Shown: piece by piece, positions 24,001-37,200 of the stretch
How positions within the stretch are numbered: position 1 is the first letter of the stretch
Layout of the letters: each line of letters opens with the position of its first letter
From: Anaeramoeba flamelloides
Taxonomy: Eukaryota > Metamonada > Anaeramoebidae
DNA length: 64,000 bases
Direction: 5' to 3'
NCBI GenBank assembly: GCA_027625915.1
Contig: JANTQA010000030.1
Coordinates: forward strand, 1,674,001-1,738,000
Made by a program: the position numbers and the translations under genes
The notes under the pieces: model-generated
The model's database searches: none
Told to the model about the DNA's origin: nothing
What the model saw: only the letters and a program-made list of their open reading frames with translations

Positions 24001-26765
24001 GGTATTATTAACTCAAAAAAATTTACAAAAAATTTTTTAATCCATTTCAAAAAATTATTTTTCACCATCCTGACTCTACCTTTTAAAACAACTTTTTTTT
24101 CTTTTTAAAATGATAAACAACAATATTTTACATTTATTTTGATAATTAATCAAAAGTTATCAATTCCCTGAGAAAAAAAAAATTAATCTATTAAAATTAA
24201 AAAAAATATTAATTGATAATTAATTTAAAAAAGTGAGTAATAAAAGTTTTATAAAGTTTTATTCAAACCTCTTAAAAGAGTGTCTCAAACAACTTTAGCA
24301 ATTTTTAGAACTGACTTTTTTTAAAATGTCTGTAATATAAAAATTTCATTATTTAGCAACTTTAAATTTTTTAGCAAGATAATACAAAGGTATCTCGTTA
24401 TAATTTTCATTAACACTTATTCTAGATGGATATCTGAAAAAGTTAAATATACGTTTTGATGATAACAGATATTATCAAGATAATAACCATTATTTCGCGA
24501 TAATATTAAAAAATCGTGATTAGTCCAACTTTATCGCGGAAAATCATAAAAATCGAGATATTTCACATTAATCGCGATAAAATAAAATCGCGAAAAAATG
24601 AAAAATTATTTTTCTGCAATCACCTTAAAAAAAATATCTTGACTTTTACAACGCTTTTCCTCTTTAAAAATGTTAGAAAGTGTTTGCAATGGCTGTGAAT
24701 TGTCTTCAAGTGTTTGAAAGTTTTGAAAGAAAGAAAACTTTTATCAACTGAAGGGGACTTTTTGGAGTGGAAACACAAAATTTTTTTCTTTTTCATTTTT
24801 TTTTTTCAACAAAATATAAAATTTCAAACAAATTTTATGATCAAACTAATATCAACCCATTTCAACAATACACTTGAATATAAAATAAATGTTTTTTTAA
24901 AAAAATGGGGTTATTACCTTTCCAAGTTAAATAACCAAAAAGAATAAAGATTAATTTGACTTATTATTGGTGATTGATCAAAAAAAAGCTCTAAAAAACT
25001 CTAGTTTTGTTTTCTGTCCAAAGACTAAAATATAAGAAGAAGAATAAGAAGACAAGAAGAAAACAATTTTCCGTAAAAACTTATAATTGGTGATAATCTG
25101 GAAGGATGTTGTGAAATCTTTTGTAGAGTTATCCAACTCCTTTTAGCTTTCTGAGAATATTGAAAATGTTTTCAATCAAGAACACATTCTTTAAAGAAGG
25201 TGCAAAGGGTTGGTTGTTTTAGAAACTCTTTTATTCAACACAATTTCCAACACCACGATTAACTGAGATAATATTTATTTCTCTATCGTCCTTATTGTTG
25301 TTGATCTAAAAGGATCAATAGGTTTGTCAACCAATCAAAAGAAAATACAATAAAAAACTCTTTGATCTTATACTTGATTGAATCAAGTATCTTTTTTGTT
25401 GTTTTTGAAAATAATGAATTTTTTTCACATAATTTATTTTTTGATCAAAAAAAATTTTTTTGAAAAAATATTGCTAAATTAGCCCAAAAACCCTATCAAC
25501 TATTATATCGCGATTACTTTTTAATCGCGATATTTTGGCATTTATCATGATTTTATAATAATTATCACGATTTTTAAATAATCATAGTAATATTGAATAT
25601 AGCGATTTTCAGATATATCGCGATTTGATAAAAATAATCGCGATTTTTGTAACTTTATCATGACTTAAGCATAGATATCATCAAAACCTCTAATTTTTCA
25701 ATTTTGAAAAAATTTAAAAAAAAATTATTCTCTTCAATCATGTTCTGTAATTAATTCAAGACACCCGAAATGAACTCGAGACACATTTTAATAGGATGAA
25801 CTTTCATTTAAAAATTAGAACTTTATCTCAGATTATCGTTGCCTTTCCGTTTGATTATACATTAAATAATTTTGAAATAGATTATGAAAATTTTAAGGTA
25901 TTAGTGTATAAAAATCAACAATCGTTCCAAAATAATCTTTGGAGTAAAGGAGATACTTCTAGTTATTTTAATTGACTCATATTAATTGCAAAACTGTTTA
26001 AAACTAAAAATAAAAAATAATAATTCAAATCTGAATGTTTTTTTAGCTTTTTTAATCATTTTAAGAAAGATCAAAAGTAAATCATTATCAAAATAGAATA
26101 AGAATCTTCATATTTAAAGTTTATTTTAAAAGTATCAATTGATTTCTAAAAAGAAATTTTTCTAAAAACCATTTAAAACAAAATGTAGAGCATTAAATAT
26201 CTTACTACAATATTTTAAATATAGATTAATAAAATAACAATTAGATTCCTTTTTCTCCTAAATAATGCTAATTAAACAGAACTTAAGAGAAAAGATGGGA
26301 GAACACTGAACCAAATTAAATAAATTATTCCGATTAAAATCATTCACAATATTTAATCATATTTCTTTCTTTATTTTTTTATTTTTGTAAAAACCTAAAT
26401 GATAACATTAATGTATTTAGCAAACAGCCGTTATTGAATCTGAAGGTCAACGTGATAGTATGATCAGAAAACAAGAAGGTTCCACTCAAGAACAGATTTC
26501 ACAAGCAAGAGGACGTGCCACTTCAATTATTAATATTGCAACCGCCGAAGCTAGATCCGTTAAAGAAATTGCTAGAGCATTACAAAAGGAAGGAACAAAT
26601 CCAGTTCGTTATTTACTTTCTTTAAAATATCTTGACACAATGAGAGCTATTTTAAATAACCCAAATACAGAAGTTAAATATTTACCAATGGAAACGGCAA
26701 CTGTTCAAATCATGAAAGAATTGGGATTAAATACATTTTATGCACCTAATCAAGCTTTTAAATAA
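21020..26765 (+). CDS. Stomatin / SPFH (band 7) family membrane protein
   Basis: Four exons (21020-21091, 21208-21465, 21732-22064, 26421-26765), all joined in phase 0, give 335 residues. A short N-terminal hydrophobic helix (residues about 5-19) leads into the band 7 domain: FIVVKEREAVIIERFGSYHD, the paired strand FPSTSVITRDNASV, then ILSYQITNP. RNMAAQLSIDQIIE and VQKVIAPG follow, with a helical C-terminal part (EGQRDSMIRKQEG, SQARGRATSIINIATAEA). This is the full stomatin layout, and stomatin-like proteins are membrane scaffolds that oligomerise on the plasma membrane, endosomes or mitochondria; which applies here is unknown. The first two introns are ordinary (116 and 266 nt); the third is 4356 nt and is made of repeats. 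The exon 3 donor GTTTGA is weak, but the frame across it is perfect. Confidence 0.92.
22626..22975. repeat. Tandem and palindromic repeat cluster in stomatin intron 3
   Basis: A 12+1+12 bp perfect palindrome (TTCGAAAATTTA at its left arm) lies near 22626. Three tandem units of about 41 bp begin at 22711, 22752 and 22794, each with GAAGTGTTCTAGGTTTTTT. Next comes a hairpin with perfect 18 bp arms, TTTACTTTAGAAATAAAC and its inverse (about 22812-22870). It ends with two tandem units starting AAAACCTAACGAAAA (about 22871 and 22921), which partly invert the first unit. Confidence 0.75.
23106..24086. repeat. TTAA-flanked element, family C, copy 2 (diverged)
   Basis: Matches the element at 4561 from end to end: TTAAGAGTCTGTTTACTTAT at the left, TGACTCTACCTTTTAA at the right, and internal blocks such as ATAACTCATTTGAGAA, GAATGTCTCTCTTTGGCG and TCCATTTCAAAAAATTATTT. 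It is longer (about 980 bp) because a block with repeated AATTCAAA / AGGATCTCA words is expanded. Confidence 0.65.
24224..24326. repeat. Small inverted-repeat element, family E, copy 3
   Basis: Left end TTTAAAAAAGTGAGTAATAA pairs with right end GAACTGACTTTTTTTAAAAT. Lies between the family C and family L elements of stomatin intron 3. Confidence 0.45.
24453..25687. mobile_element. Non-autonomous element, family L, copy 1
   Basis: About 1235 bp with inverted tips (GTTTTGATGATAACAGATAT on the left, ATAGATATCATCAAAAC on the right). Both subterminal regions carry clusters of ATCGCGAT-like palindromes, while the centre has none. The centre aligns with copy 2 at 33393 over long blocks (TTTTATGATCAAACTAAT, AACAATACACTTGAATATAAAAT, AACACCACGATT, AAGGATCAATAGGTTTGTCAA). 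No transposase frame. It accounts for over a quarter of stomatin intron 3. Confidence 0.75.
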
Positions 26766-27114
26766 TAGCCCTTTTATTTATTTTTTTTTTTTAATTTATC
26801 TATTATAAAGCTTTTTTATTTTGTCTCGTTTATTTTTTTTTACTTTTTTTCTTTTTTCTTATTTTTTTAATTTATTGCCAACTTCAAAATAACTTTTTTT
26901 TTCTTATTTCATGAATAATAATTTTTTTTTTTGATCATTTACATACTTTTCTATTGCATTAACATCTTTTTTTATTCAATTTTTCCTTTTGGAAATTAAC
27001 AAAAAAGTAAATGATTGAAAATATGATTTTTTTGTTGGTTTTGCTATATTTATTTAATTATTATAATATTTTATCTCAGAGATTATTCAATTTTTAAGTA
27101 AATTAAATTTCAAA
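26766..27114. other. 3' flank of the stomatin gene
   Basis: T-rich sequence after the stop codon. No gene or clear element seen up to the repeat starting at 27115. Confidence 0.5.
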
Positions 27115-27776
27115 TAAACTCCATTTCACTCAAAGGATACCCAGCCAAAAATGAAAAATTCAATTATTTTTAAGAATCAACCAAACTTAGATTGTTTAGA
27201 AATAAGAGAAATAATAGTATCAGATTAGAGTTGATATTCAGAAAAGAAATAAATTTAACAAAACTTTATTTTTCCAAAAAAAAAAAAATATTAAAAAAAA
27301 ATTTTTGGATTTGAATCATTATTTCTTATTTTGTAAAATTATTTTTTTTTTTTGTATTTTTACTTTTTTTTTTTTTTTTTATAAAGTCTGGTTTACTTTT
27401 TTTTTAAAAAGTAAATTTGAAAAAAAAATGTTTTAAACTCCAAATTAAAATTTAGTAAAGTTAGGTTTGAATGTAATTTATTTTAAAATAAATACATTTA
27501 CACTTAAAAAATCTTATGGTCAACAATTTTAATTTCCTAAAGAAATTGAGAATTTTGCACGAGAAGTTCCAATGAATTATACCTGAAAAAATTTTTAACC
27601 GTTTATTTTATTTTTGAAATTTATGGTTAGTTCAGGTATTTATTTTATGATTATCGACTCTAATCCAAAGTTTATTATTTCTTATTATTTCTAAACAATC
27701 TAAGTTTGGTTGATTCTTAAAAATAAAGTGAATTTTTCATTTTTGGCTGGGCCTCCTTTAAGTGAAATGGAGTTTA
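27115..27776. repeat. Long-TIR element with TA flanks, family I
   Basis: A 662 bp unit with inverted ends of about 125 bp: left AACTCCATTTCACTCAAAGG, right the inverse with a few changes, continuing through CAGCCAAAAATGAAAAATTC and AATCAACCAAACTTAGATTG. TA borders both ends. No coding capacity; single copy here, between the convergent stomatin and RGS genes. Confidence 0.75.
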
Positions 27777-28151
27777 TATATAAATATATCTTAATATTAT
27801 TTGCATTCTGAATTTTGTAAAAAAGAGAATTGTATAAAAAAAAAAAAGGGGGGGGGGGTTATAGTGAGTATTTTTTATTAAATCTTTAAAAATCTAAAGA
27901 AATTACAATTATATTAATATATAGATATATATATTGTTTTTTCATGTCTTTTTGAAAGAAAAATAATTGAATATACCAAGAAAAAAAAGAATAAGGGTGT
28001 TTAAAAAGGTCACCAATAAATTCAAAAAAAAAAAACAAAAAATGTAAATAAATTATACAAAATAAATATATAAAATTCTATAAAATATTTTTTTGAAAGG
28101 GTTATGATCGAATAATTATACCGGGTGGGTATTGTTATTGAAGAATTGAAA

Positions 28152-31100
28152 TTATACAAGGGTTGAGTATCTATTAATTAATTGTATTTGTTGATCTTCT
28201 TTTAAAGTATGTATCATTTCTTCCCAAATTACAGAGCCAATAAACTCGATAAAAGTGTTCCTTAGCATTAAATTATAAATTTCCTTACGGGCCTTATCAA
28301 ATACATCTATATCGCCCCTATTTTCTTCTGGTAAATTCATGATTGAATTTTTAACTGAATACGAAATATCTATTGATAGAGGAAAGGCAAGAAGAAGAAA
28401 ATTATTAATTGTGGATTTTTTAGATTTATTAAATGGGATTTTTATATACTTGGAGAAATAAAAATAAAGTTTTAAAAAAATAATATTTTGGAGAATATTG
28501 CAAGGTGTGGATATTGTTTTATGGGGGTTGTATTTTTTAGAAAATAAAATGAAATCTTGTTAAGATCTTTAATTTAATTTTTTTTTGTAATTGGTACTTT
28601 GACTTATAGAATGGAAGAGTTAACCTCATTTAAACAATTTATTAACTTGGGTCTCTTTTTTGAAATCCAAAATTCAAGTGTTTCCAATATAAAACTAAAA
28701 ACAGTAACCTATTATTTTTATTAACAATAAACGATTAATTCTTGAAAATGGTATGACATATTTTTTAGTTTTAGGTTGGAAAGTCTTGATTTAAAATTGA
28801 AAATTTTTTATTATTTTTAAAGATTAATATTCCAATTCAAATCCCACCCAATAAAACTAATTGGGGGTATTGGTGATTAAATAAATGAATATTTGATAGA
28901 AGTTTAACATAAAATTTCTCAATTAAATTGGGATCTATTAAGTGAATATTTTTTAATTCTTAAAAGTTTTGAAATGGTTGTTTTCTGGTTTTCAAAAAAT
29001 GTAAAAAAATTGCATCAAAAAGAATTTTCCAATTTTGAAAATTTTTTTAAAAAAATTATAGATACTTATTCACAAGAAACCTTATAATAATTTAAATTCT
29101 TTTTGTCATAAAAAAATGATTTATTTTGAATTTTGAGGATATAATTGCCTAATTTCAAATATTTTAAATAAATATTTAATTCAAAAATATAATTTTAATC
29201 TTCGAACAAAAACACAATTTATTGAGTAAATTTTCTTTGACTTTAAAAATTTAATGATTATAACTATCCTTCTTAAGTAAATACAATGGTTTTTCAATTG
29301 GTTGAATAAATCATTTTTTTTTTAACTGCAAGAATAATCCCGAAAAAGAATCAAATCTTTATATTAATATTCCTGTCAATAAAGACTATTTGAGGTTTAA
29401 TAATGATAGAAAATGGAAATAAACAAGTAAATAAGTTTTTCTAATGCGAGAAATAAAATTGAATTTAAAGGTTTTCTTGTTCATAAAAAATGAAAAAAAA
29501 AAAAATTGATCTCACAAAACTAATTTTCTTTTATGGTTTTTATTCGATCAGAATTTTTTGACGCTTCTTATCTAGAAAATATGTAAGTAGAGAATATCAC
29601 AAATAAAAAATTTTTAAATTATACCATTGTTACCTTGGGCACTGATCCCTTAAGGTAATTTAAATTTTATCAAATTATTTTTTATATAAATATAAAATTT
29701 GAATTATGAAGGAAAAGTAAATAAATCTAAATTATGAAAAATTCCAAAGCATCGAATTTTTAATGGATAATGTTGAAAGGAAAAAGATCATATTTTTTTA
29801 TCTTAAATTATAAGATTTTTGGTATTAAAAACAAAAAGTTCATTTATAAATGTGTTTTAGATATTCAATTAAAATTCAAAATTTTTGGTCACTTTAAAAC
29901 AATAAAAAGAGTCACAACAATACAATTTCATTCAAATTGGAGATAATTTTGATTTTTGTAAAATACTTTCATTTTTTTTTTTTTTGGTTTTTATGTTTTC
30001 ATTTAATTTTTTTGAATTACTTAACCTATTTCGTTCAATCTCAGTATTCTTTTTGAATCATTAATATTAGGTTAAACTTGGGTTTTTTAAATAGAAAAAC
30101 TCAAATATAATTAGTTGGTGGTGTTTAGCCCTTTACCAATCAATAATTGTTAATAAAATTTTAACAAATTTATCAATACATTTTTTGTATTGATCTCTCC
30201 AAATTTTTTAACATAGTCTTGATATATTAGTATTGGTAATTATTTATTTTCTGTTTTATATGCATTATAAATTCTAAATGGTTGCTAATATTTCAATTGG
30301 TTAGTATTTCTAATTTGGTATTTACCATATAAAATGTTTTTTTTTTTTTTCAAAAATTGAAGCTTGGTGTATTAAAATTTTTAAATTGGGGCTTAGATCT
30401 TCATAAAATTTAATTTGTCTATCTTTATTTTTTTTATTTTTTTTTTCATTAAATTCACTACATTGGTTATATTTTTATCGTCCAATTATTTTTTCTAAAA
30501 AGTTTTTGAATTAATAAAAGATATATTCGAAAATATTAAAAAAATTTTTTTCATTTTCTTTACATATTGAATTAATTTAAAATAAAGTTAAAAAACAGTT
30601 TTATTAGTTATGGATATTTAAATGGCGATTATTTTGATTTAAATTCAATTTGAATATGCATAGAATGTTTGTTTTGTATGGGAAGAGATATGGCGATTAA
30701 GGTTACCCATTACTGAGATTTAATTTTTGAAATCTTTGTGATATAATTAGTGTTGATTAAAAAAAAAAACGATCAGTTATATTTTTAAAATAAAAAATAA
30801 TTGACAAAACAAAAAAAAACGTGTATTTTTTCAATGGGTTACAAGGCTCTGCATGACTTTTTTTTGTATTTAAAAACTTAATATTTGAAAAATTTTCCTT
30901 AATTTCTTTTTTCTTTTTTTAGTTGCACATTATTTTTTTTTTAATTTATTTCCCCATTTGAGGGAAATAGGAAGTTATTCTTCCCATAAAAATGATTCAA
31001 TCAAATTCTGTATTTTTTTTTCTCTCTCTTTCTCTCTCTTCAACAATCCAATTTAAACTGTTTTTTTTTTTTTTTTTTTTTTAGAAGCTCATTTAGTTTT

Positions 31101-31158
31101 TTGGAGGGTTTGTATTTAAACGTATAAAAGAAGGGGAAGGGAAAAGTGATAAATAATC

Positions 31159-31200
<42 letters not shown>

Positions 31201-34200
31201 TATAAAAGGGGATTTTACTTATTTGGTATTTTGCACTGTTTTTTATAAAGTCTTCAACAAATTCATCAAACATTTCTCTTCGTTCGTCTTCATCCTCTGT
31301 TTTACTGTATTCTCCGACAGATAGCCAAAACATTATATTTTCGACACAAAAATCATTAATGCAAAATTTTTTAAAATATTCCAAAGGTATTGGGTTTTCA
31401 AGGATAGTTTGAAATTCAATTAGTTTTTCTTCATCCAAAACATTAAATTTGTATTCTTTGATATATGAAAAAATGATTGGAATGATAACACTAAAAAAAA
31501 ATTTTAAAGCCATTGGTGGTATTAAAAAAACAGTTGTAGTAGTAGGCATTTGTTGTTCGATACCCGATAGTTCTATAAAAAAGAAAACAGAAAGGCCCAG
31601 GAATATAAGTATTATTGAAGCATAAATTTCTAATTTGAGATAAAAATTGTCTTTATATTTTCTAATTTTAATTCCAAAATAAAAAATTAAAAAAAAATAT
31701 GTAAATGTAATGACAGAGAATACTGCCATTGATTGGTTACTAAGTGTGCACCCATATTTTTTATTCCTATAATCTGCTGATGAATACCAAGTGATAATCG
31801 CCAATAACAAATGGAAAAAAAATAATACAATACAAATGATAACAATACTTCTATTTGTTGTTCGTGATTTATGTTTAATATAATAATTAATACTTTCATC
31901 ATCGTTTTCGTTTTCATCATCGTTTTCATTTTCGTTTTCGCTTTCGCTTTTGTTTCCTGTTTCTTTTTCTGTTTCCTTTTTCCTTTTGTTTTTATTTTCT
32001 TTATTTGTATCTTTGTCTTTGTCTTGATTTTCTTTTTCAGATTCTTCAATTTGAGAAGAATTATGATTTGAATTTTCGATATTATCCTCATTATTATCGT
32101 TTTTGTTTCTCATTTTTTTTGATTCATTCGATGAATTCGATGAGCTATTGTTTTTTTCTGGGTCCGAAGAACATAATTCATCCAATATATCTTCACTCTT
32201 TTGGATTTTATCTAAATTTATATCTTGACTTGCTATTTGGGTAGATACTTTCTTTTTGTTTAAAAATGAAAATGAATTAAATTTGCGTTTCTTTTTTCTC
32301 TTCTGTTTTTCGATCCGTGAATATTTAAATTTTTTGACTTCTTGATGTGTTGCTCTATTTTTTTTTTTTTTTAAAGAGTTAACCAATCAAAAGTAAAAAA
32401 AAAAAGTAATTGTAAAAAATGTTTCATTGAATAATAAAAAATAAATAAATTTTCAAAATTTTATTTTATTTGTTTGTTTTTTATCTTTTATTTGATCCAA
32501 AATAATGATTATAATAATAATTTAGAATTGTGATTAATATTACTATTACAACTAATCGAAAAATATACTGGTAAAATTTTAATATATATTCTAATAAAAT
32601 TAAAATAAAAAAAATCTAATGTATTGAGAAAAAAATTGTGAATGCAACCGAACAAAATTTTAAATGAATGTATCATAAAATAATTTCAATTTCAATTCTT
32701 GTAGAAAAAAAAAAGTCGTAAATTCAATTAAATCTATTAAAAAAAGGCTGGAACAAAAGGGTGGGAATTTAAAATTGGGATTTTTTTGAATTGATTTTAT
32801 GTTAGTCTAAAATACTTTTCACTAAACGAAAATTTTTAGAACTTCATTCCTTAAATTATTTTATACCTGGAATTTTTTTGATTTTATCGTTTGATTCATA
32901 ATATTTATGGAAATTTTAATATCTTTCATGATATAATTTTCAATTCAAATCAAAAATAACAAACATATTCAAAAAATCCAAAGAAAAATTTTTAGTTGTA
33001 TAAACTATAGATTTGTTTATGCTTGAATATCGTAAATTTTAGAAACTATTTTTATTCAGAAAGGTAAAAAACGCTTGATTTAGACTAAAATATTTTTTGT
33101 ATCAAGAAAATTTGGAAAAAATTCAACTTCTATTCCAAAAAAAATATTTTATATCGACTTTTTACAACTTTATTTTTTTAAAAAAAATTATCAGTTACCA
33201 TCGAATTGACTTCATTTCTAAATACTTTTTCTAATATAATTTAATTAATTTTTCAAAAGAGAAATAAAAAGATTTTTCAATTTATTTGTCAACTAAGAGT
33301 GTTAACAAAAACCTCAGAAAGGATCGTATTTTGGTATTTTATTAATTTTGTAAAATAAATTTCAATTTTGAACACAATTAATATTTAGTGGGGTTTTGAT
33401 GAGAACATGTATTATCGCGATGTTAGCAATAAATTGTGATAATATTAAAAAAATCGCGATTAGTCCCAATTTATTACGAAAAATCATAAAATCGTGATAA
33501 AATACAAAATTGCAAGAAAGAAAATTATTTTTTTGAAATCATATAAAAAAAAATCTTTTGAAGACACTTTGTAACTCTTGTAAACATTTTCAACATTTTT
33601 AAAGGGGGAAAGAGTTGTAAAAGTCTCAAAGCTTTCTAAAAGTCAAGTGTTTGAAAGCTTTGAAAGACATAAAACTTTATATAAGATATGAGTTTGTTTT
33701 TGTAGTTGAGAAAAAAAGGTTTTTCTCTTCAATTTTTGATCAATTATAAAATCTCCTGTGAATTTTATGATCAAACAAATAATCATTAATTTCTAACAAT
33801 ACACTTGAATATAAAATATATAAGTTTTTTTTAACATGGGTTTATTACCTTCATGGGTTAAATAATCAAAAAGAAGAAAGAGGGGTTTTCTTTCTTATTG
33901 GTGATTTATCAAAAAAAAAAAAAAAACCTTTAAACTCTCTTTGGGTTTTATCTGCAAGACACGGATACTCAAAGAAGAAGAAGAAGAAAATAAATGTCCA
34001 AGAAATCTTAATAATTGGTGATAATATGGCTAGATTGTTGTGGAAGCTTTTGAAAAGTTATCCAATATCTTTCAGCTGAAATAGAATAATGGAAATGTTT
34101 TAACATCGGGGCCATTCTTTTAAAGAATAGGTTAAGGGTTGATTGCTTTAGAAGCCTTTTTATTCAACTCAATTTATAACACCACGATTGGCTGAGAAAC

Positions 34201-37200
34201 TATTTATTTGCGTTATTTATTACGTTTGTTGATCTAAAGGATCGATAGGTTTGTCAAACAAACACAATGAAAAATCTTAATATGATCCTAACTTGGATTA
34301 AGAATCTTTTGTGTTTTTTTTTTTAAGAATAACTTTTTATCACAATCTATTTTTTGATAATAAATTTTTTTCTTTTTACAAATACTGTTAATAGCAAAAT
34401 AAAAAGATTAAAATTTTCATTTTGCTTTCCTAAAAAAAACACATCCGAGGACATAAATAAATTATCAAGTTATCCAATTCAAAAAGGGTATTTAATAATT
34501 TGTGTTGTCTTTACGAATTTAAAAATTGTAAATGTAACAAGACTTTGAAAATCTTTTTGGAAAGCTGAATGAAAATTTTGTTCCATTTATTTTTCAACAA
34601 ATAGTATTGTTGAATTAGTCCCAAAATTCATACTCTTTTAAATCACGATTAAATTTTTAATCTCAATATTTTGGCATTTATCTCGATTTTTAAATAATTA
34701 TCACGATTTTATAGATTATCGCGATAATATTGATTTATCACAATTTTTAGGAAATATCGCGATTTTTGAAACTTTATCGTGGCTTTTAAAAGATATCGTC
34801 AATCCCATACTAATTAAAAATAAAAAATTTACTATCTACTTTAAGGCAGGGCTAAGAATTTAAAAGAAAGTTGGTGCCAACTATTTAAAACATTTTTTAT
34901 TAATTGCCTTTTTTAAATTTCCTTTTTAAACTTGTAAAAATTCTTTTTTTAGATAGAATATAACATCAGTTAACTCGATATTGAATCCTAAATGAAACAA
35001 TATTTCGTAATTGAAAAAAAAGTTCATCAGAAAAAATTTTATCCATATATTAAAAGTCTACAAGAGCATTATATCGATCAAACAGTTTAAAAATTAATTT
35101 TACATAATAATGAGATCTAATTAAATCTCTCCAAATCTCGATTCTCATTGGTTTCAAAAAGAACTTTGGGTTTTTTTCTTCAATTAGAGGAAAAAATATT
35201 TTTAAGGATCTTGGAAAAAAAATTTTGATTATAACTTGGAGAATGGCAGTATTATTTTTATGAGGATAGACTTCTTTTTGAAAAAAATATCAAGGTATTG
35301 AAAACTTTACATTTTAACAAGAATGAAAAAACTAAAATGCTATTTAAAAATTTTCAAAACAACAATAAAAGCCGAAAAAAAATCCAAAGTAAAAGTTTGA
35401 AAAAATTTAAAAAAGTCAAAACAGATTATTGAACAAACTGAAAAAAACTTTTTGTTTCGATAAACATTTTTACAATTTGTTTAATTGGCTCTGGGTAAAT
35501 TTAAAGAAAGAGTGTTTTTGGTTTGAATACAAAGGACACTTGTAAAAATTAGTTGAGTTTAGGTATGTTCTTTGTGACCATATTAATCGAACAGAAAAGT
35601 TTGTTACACTTTTGCAAATTTTAGCTTATTTAAGTTTAAATTTTGAATTCCCGTTGAAGAGTTGGGGATTCCATGGTTTTGACAATCTTCTTTTGGTTTT
35701 TTTGAAAAAATGGAGGAATATTTTGCCTCAACATTCTGGAAAAAAATTTTCAAATTGATTTGAATTTAAGTCCTTTGTGAAAATGGAAAATTTTTTGTTT
35801 ATTTTTTTACTAATTTTTCACTTATCAATGAAGATATCTGAAACTGAAATTCACCAAACCGGATTAATACACTTTGTAAAAATCTTAATGACAATTTCAC
35901 CTGAATGGAAAAATCCTAGAATCAAAAATCCAAAAAATTCACTTTTCCAAATGTTACAATTAAATCTCAAGAATTTTGGAAAATTGAGCAGGCTCTAAAT
36001 TTTGATTTTATGTGATGTTTTGAATTCTATTTTAATTCTAATAATCAGTCCATTTTGTGGACTTGTTTTTTGTTTTAAAAATGAACAAAAAAAGACATTA
36101 AAAAAAAATTTAAAAACGAGAACATTTCGACCATTTTGCAAATGAAAACCTATAATCCAATTTTTTTCCAGAACAGTATTTTGTTTTTCACTTAAAAGTG
36201 CCACACAGCAACGTGTTTCGCTTTTTTATCAATTTTCACTTTTATTTGGAAATAATCTAATTATTTTTTGTCACCAAAAACCGGTTATTGGAAAAATATG
36301 TTTTTAACAATACTCTGGAAAAGCTTCCAAATAAGTTTAAAAGTTACTGTTTGTTGGAAAATAAATTGAATTAAATTTTCCTTCTGATTTTGCAAAAAAA
36401 TATTACCAGATCTCACAAAAGTTAAACGCTTTATTACACTAAAGAATGGCCACATTTTGATTTCGTATTGTGAATTCGGGACTTTGATAGTTTGGATAAT
36501 TCTTGGAACTTGTTTTTTTTTTTTTTTTTTTTTTTTTTTTTGGTCAAAAAAGTGGAAATTTTGTTTAATTGATTTTTCCATTAAAAGTGCCACACAGCAA
36601 CGTGTTTCACTTTTTTATCAATTTTACACTTTTATTTGAAAATAATCTAATTATTTTTTGTCATCAAAAACCGGTTATTGGAAAAATATTTTTTTAACAA
36701 TGTTCTGGAAATGCTTCCAAATAAGTTTGCAAACAATTTTAGGGGAAATTTCAAGAAAATTATTAACCAAAACTGTTGGAAATTCACCAAAAAAATTAGA
36801 AAGTCAAAAAGCTAAAAAATAACAAAAGTCAATTAGAGATGAACGAAAAAGCTGGAATTGTATATTTACCCAAAAAGAATTCAAAAAAGAAAAAAATGAG
36901 AAAGTTCTTACTTGTGAAAATTAAAAAGAAAATAAAATCTCCACAAAAAACATAAAATGCCACCAAAGTAGATAGGAAGTGAGATAGAAAGTGTAAAATG
37001 ATAACCCGCGCAAAGAAAATCGGTTTTGTTTGGTTCTCTAATCATCCACATTATTAAAACAGTGATCCCACCAGATTCTGTAAAAAGGGTAAGAAATGTG
37101 TTTCTTGCTATCAGAGGTGCCTTTTTTGATCTGAGCACAAAAATCCATAAGAATAAGCATGCAAATGGTATCCACACAAGCCCAAAAACTGAAACCCAGT

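Noticed and set aside
24714-24947. 77-codon frame inside the family L element
   Set aside because: It starts at a non-ATG codon, has low-complexity Phe/Lys content and is not kept in the second copy, so it is not a transposase remnant that I can support.
32355-32386. Start of RGS exon 2 taken as the gene start
   Set aside because: That frame opens at TTG, not ATG, and the acceptor at 32355 joins in phase to the three-helix exon at 37219-36912.
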